From assembly GCA_964612675.1 (NCBI GenBank), contig CAZTDD010000017.1, positions 9,041 to 73,040 on the forward strand: a stretch of 64,000 bases of DNA, read 5' to 3'. Position 1 is the stretch's first letter. Each line of letters begins with the position of its first letter. The position numbers and the translations under genes were made by a program. Under the pieces are notes generated by a model. That model saw only the letters and a list, made by a program, of their open reading frames with translations, was not told the origin of the DNA and did not search any database. This document shows positions 61,112 to 64,000 of this stretch, in pieces. The stretch is from CAZTDD01 sp964612675 (lineage in GTDB: Bacteria > Hinthialibacterota > Hinthialibacteria > Hinthialibacterales > JAKPRU01).

Positions 61112-63199
61112 ATGTTCGAAACGGATTCTTCTATGAACGCATATACTCTTCAATCCAAGGCGCGTTCCCGGCGGTGCGCCGGGCGTATCCTCGCATTTCT
61201 TCTGACGGCGGTTCTTTTTTCGACCGCCGATTCATCGGCTCAATTCCGTAACGACCCCGAGGCGCTCAGCCGGCGTTTGACCGATATTAACGAACGCCTG
61301 CGAATCGCGGGCGAAAGGGACGATCACCCCGAAGTGGAATCGTGCATGGATACGATGATCGATCTGATGCAGCAGCTGGAAGTCGACCATCAAATCGTCC
61401 AAGAACGCGCTCAGTTACGAATCCAGTACAGCATCTCGGTCAACCGTCTGCGGTCTGCTCGCGATGCGGCGCTCGAATGGCTTGAGACCTATCCGGACGA
61501 TTTCGCCGTGCGCGAGATGCTCGGCACGATTTACGAGAACATGGGGCTGGACGCGAAAGCGGAAGAGCAGATCAAAGCTGTTTATGAAGCGGACCCGACC
61601 GATGCAGAGAAACAGCGCGAGTATCTACAAAAACTGATGCTCGGCACCGACCGCGAAAAAGTGTTCAAACTCTGCGAAAGGATTCTGCAAACCAACGGAA
61701 AGAATGTGAAATGCCTCATCAATGTGGCGGAGGCGTATCTGCATTTCCGAGATTTGGAGCAGGCGGCAAAAACCGTGGACCGGATCCAGCAAGTCGAGCC
61801 GGACCGTCCATACATCGAATACGCACGGGGGAAGATCCATCAGGAGTCCGGTGAATTTGAACAAGCGGCGGCCGTGTTCAAGAGAATTGAGAAGGGGCAT
61901 CCGGATTGGTTTAATTCTCACTATCGTCTGGGCACGTGCCTGTTTCGGATGCGACAATACGAGGATGCCGCTTATGTGCTGGTCGAGGTGCTGACCGCCG
62001 ATCCGTATCACACCGGTGCGAACGCACGCCTCGAACAGGTCCTCCGGCGCTTGCGAAAACGGGAAGGCGCAAGGGTGCTCTACGACCTGCGTACCGGCCT
62101 GCTCGAAAATATAGAGCTGATCGAACTCGAAGCGCTGGGCTACAAGCGGCGGGGGATGCTCGCCGAACAAGCGCGCTTGGAAGCGATTATCCTGGACGAC
62201 AAACGGCAGTATCGCTCAGCGGAAAGCCTTCTGGAGTCGGCATGCAAAAGTCTACCCGATTCCATTGAGGCGCAAGAAAACCTCGCTGAACATCACATGA
62301 GAACCGTACAGGCCTGCAGGGCGGAAGAGATCTATCGAAAACTGGAGAGGAAATTTCCTCCCGCCGCACGAGGCAGAATTACAATTGAACTCGCCAAATC
62401 GATGCTTCGACAAGGGAAAGCGGGCGAAACAGCCGCTATTCTTTCGGAAGCCTCTTCGGACAGCGAATTCGCCGAGTCGTTGCGAACCTTGCTCGGAACG
62501 TATTACCTGGAAATCGAGGGCAGTCCTGCGAAGGCGCTGTCCTATCTTGAGAAAGTCGATAGCGTTTCCCCGGAGGTGAAAGCCGCCCACGCACGTTCCC
62601 TGATGGGTGTCGCGGAGTTCGACCGCGCGTGGGAGATTTTCGAGAAGATTCCATCCGCTTACGATGACCCGGTGTGCGAGATGGCAAAAGTCGAATGTCT
62701 GGCGCATCTAAATCGTGTCGAAGATGCTAAGTCTCAGTATCAGAACACGCTCGATAAACACCCGGATCTCTCGCCGTTTATTCGTGTACCCGTTGAGGCG
62801 GCTCTCGCCGAACTCGAAGGCGCGAGCAATACGGCTGAACTCAACGAGCGAGCGGCGAAACTGGATGCGTCGCTTCGAACCGTCCGCGAACTCGTAGTCG
62901 AGGCAAATCGTGAAGGCTGGCCGGATTCAGTACCGACTCTCTGTCAATTATCCCATGCGTATCTTGAACTTGGGCTCAGCGAGGAATCGCTCAAATATGC
63001 ACAGCTTGCCTGGCAGGGGGATTTTTCTCGCACAGAGAACTTCCGGAAGGTAATCGAACGCATGACCCAGCCGGAACACGTGTTTGAACGTCTACACGAT
63101 ATCGCACTATTGAAGAGCAGAATCCCGGATTCCCCCCCGTTCAAGGAGGAGACCGCAGAGGCGTTGGCCCATCTTGAATTGAGCTCTGCCGGCTTCTAA
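61112..63199 (+). CDS. Exported TPR-repeat protein
   Basis: A 695-residue protein with a signal peptide (ILAFLLTAVLFSTADSSA) and about fifteen tetratricopeptide-like helical pairs from 35 to the end: for example EAYLHFRDLEQAAKTVDRIQ, YARGKIHQESGEFEQAAAVF, YRLGTCLFRMRQYEDAAYVL, YLELGLSEESLKYAQLAWQG. No other domain is visible. Such proteins scaffold export, cell-surface or polysaccharide assembly complexes. It is the last forward gene and converges on a pseudopilin gene 10 bp away, so an assembly role for filaments is possible but not shown. Confidence 0.85.
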   Translation: MFETDSSMNAYTLQSKARSRRCAGRILAFLLTAVLFSTADSSAQFRNDPEALSRRLTDINERLRIAGERDDHPEVESCMDTMIDLMQQLEVDHQIVQERAQLRIQYSISVNRLRSARDAALEWLETYPDDFAVREMLGTIYENMGLDAKAEEQIKAVYEADPTDAEKQREYLQKLMLGTDREKVFKLCERILQTNGKNVKCLINVAEAYLHFRDLEQAAKTVDRIQQVEPDRPYIEYARGKIHQESGEFEQAAAVFKRIEKGHPDWFNSHYRLGTCLFRMRQYEDAAYVLVEVLTADPYHTGANARLEQVLRRLRKREGARVLYDLRTGLLENIELIELEALGYKRRGMLAEQARLEAIILDDKRQYRSAESLLESACKSLPDSIEAQENLAEHHMRTVQACRAEEIYRKLERKFPPAARGRITIELAKSMLRQGKAGETAAILSEASSDSEFAESLRTLLGTYYLEIEGSPAKALSYLEKVDSVSPEVKAAHARSLMGVAEFDRAWEIFEKIPSAYDDPVCEMAKVECLAHLNRVEDAKSQYQNTLDKHPDLSPFIRVPVEAALAELEGASNTAELNERAAKLDASLRTVRELVVEANREGWPDSVPTLCQLSHAYLELGLSEESLKYAQLAWQGDFSRTENFRKVIERMTQPEHVFERLHDIALLKSRIPDSPPFKEETAEALAHLELSSAGF

Positions 63200-63209
63200 T
63201 GGCCGTATT

Positions 63210-63884
63210 CTACCGGCCACCGAGCGGATTCACGCGTATCGGTCCTCCACCCGAGCGCATCATAATGTCGCCGATGCTGACAATCCCGTTGGATGAGTCG
63301 TACGGCACGCCGTAACGGATGCCGTTACTGCCGCCATACATTTCTTCTGCCGCCGGAGCGAAAGCCATCAGGACGTAATCGCCTTCTTCCAGAGTGGGTT
63401 CGTACCGGGTCGCCCCATAATCGGGTCCGACAGTCTTCGGATCGTTGTCGGCATAATAGTACACGTCGTTTCCGCTCAGGCCGAACCGTTCAGAGTGACC
63501 GCCGGAGGTATCCTGCAAAGCTCTGGGAGCAAACGGATCTCTTGGAACCGATGACATATACGCAATCGGGCTTGTGAGCGGGGCCAACACATCGATCTGG
63601 CGGCGGTTGGACTCCGGCCGATCTCCGACCCCGTTGAAAATGTCGCGAATGCGCTCATATCCCCACGCGCTGCCGCTGTCATCCCAGAAATCCACCAACA
63701 AGACGCCTCGTTCAAGCCGCAGCTGCTCGATTGCGGTTAGGGTTGACCGCATGTCCGCGTACGAGCGGGACACTTTCGCTCGAATCTGCGCGTTCAGGAA
63801 ATTGGGCACGGCGATAGCCGCGAGAATTCCAATAATGGCGACAACGATCAACAATTCAATCAGGGTGAATCCGCGCTTCTTCAT
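63210..63884 (-). CDS. Type II/IV pseudopilin
   Basis: A 224-residue prepilin with a minimal leader MKKRG^FTLIELLIVV, behind GGAGG. The stem helix ends AVPNFLNAQIRAKVSRSYAD. It carries LTSPIAYMSSVPRDPFAP, a long insertion around GLSGNDVYYYADNDP, and the C-terminal block YDSSNGIVSIGDIMMRSGG. It sits alone on the minus strand, converging on the TPR gene, and is most similar to the pair at 30637 and 31371 in mid-protein. Confidence 0.93.
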   Translation of the reverse strand: MKKRGFTLIELLIVVAIIGILAAIAVPNFLNAQIRAKVSRSYADMRSTLTAIEQLRLERGVLLVDFWDDSGSAWGYERIRDIFNGVGDRPESNRRQIDVLAPLTSPIAYMSSVPRDPFAPRALQDTSGGHSERFGLSGNDVYYYADNDPKTVGPDYGATRYEPTLEEGDYVLMAFAPAAEEMYGGSNGIRYGVPYDSSNGIVSIGDIMMRSGGGPIRVNPLGGR

Positions 63885-64000
63885 GGCCTTTCTGCCTCCA
63901 CGTTACGTTCAACATGACCCATCATACAACGTACAGTTCCTTTGGTTCTATACATAACGTCATAAGTAATTGCGCATATTGTCTCTTTTTGCTAAGATGT

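Overview
The window reads as chromosome from an uncultured, heterotrophic, diderm bacterium. The pointers are lipoprotein and Tat signals, a chemotaxis-free set of secreted sugar-active proteins, sulfatases, a GH78 rhamnosidase, six type IV/type II pseudopilins with near-identical N-termini, Gfo/Idh/MocA oxidoreductase, and several families of palindromic intergenic repeats. This gene style is seen in Sumerlaeota, Hydrogenedentota and other PVC-like lineages. That placement is an inference from gene content; no rRNA or single-copy marker set is present to prove it.

Layout. 1-1567 (minus): three overlapping genes of unknown function, the last running off the window. 1697-6734: two sulfatase-superfamily proteins, one with a canonical CxPxR site and HEAT repeats, one without the nucleophile. 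7033-11300: receiver-domain protein, FGGY sugar kinase, RsbW-like ATPase and a GT39-type glycosyltransferase. 11658-18427: CBM9-like membrane protein, dicarboxylate symporter, an H1-like lysine-rich membrane protein, a secreted propeller protein coupled to a pseudopilin, and a NapH-like ferredoxin. 18469-25436: vapBC, then an ECF sigma factor coupled to a 1361-residue FecR/carboxypeptidase-regulatory-like protein, followed by a DUF4258/YgiT pair sitting between two copies of the 3' end of the FecR-like gene. 25455-32632: six-hairpin glycosidase, class V aminotransferase, FAD-dependent amine-oxidase-like protein, tandem pseudopilins and two small charged proteins. 32754-38238: tRNA-Phe with promoter and terminator, glyA, a pseudopilin, a Pro/Thr-rich secreted protein and ribF. 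38485-46443: one 2652-residue protein of unknown family. 46781-57171: pseudopilin, Tat lipoprotein propeller pair, two secreted proteins sharing a C-terminal EDWxLH, GH78 rhamnosidase and an oxidoreductase. 57229-63884: hicBA with a frameshifted hicA, a strong sigma-70 promoter driving three paralogous secreted proteins plus a MauE-like fragment, a TPR protein and a last pseudopilin.

Together the genes describe a cell that takes sulfated and rhamnose-containing glycans apart at its surface (sulfatases, GH78, six-hairpin glycosidase, sugar kinase, oxidoreductase) and exports through a pseudopilus-based machine. The most interesting unexplained items are the 2652-residue protein, the three-paralogue operon at 58071-60924, the shared C-terminal tags (EDWxLH; PTPTPH...PD), the common C-terminal motif of all six pseudopilins, and the toxin-antitoxin insertion that duplicated the end of its neighbour.
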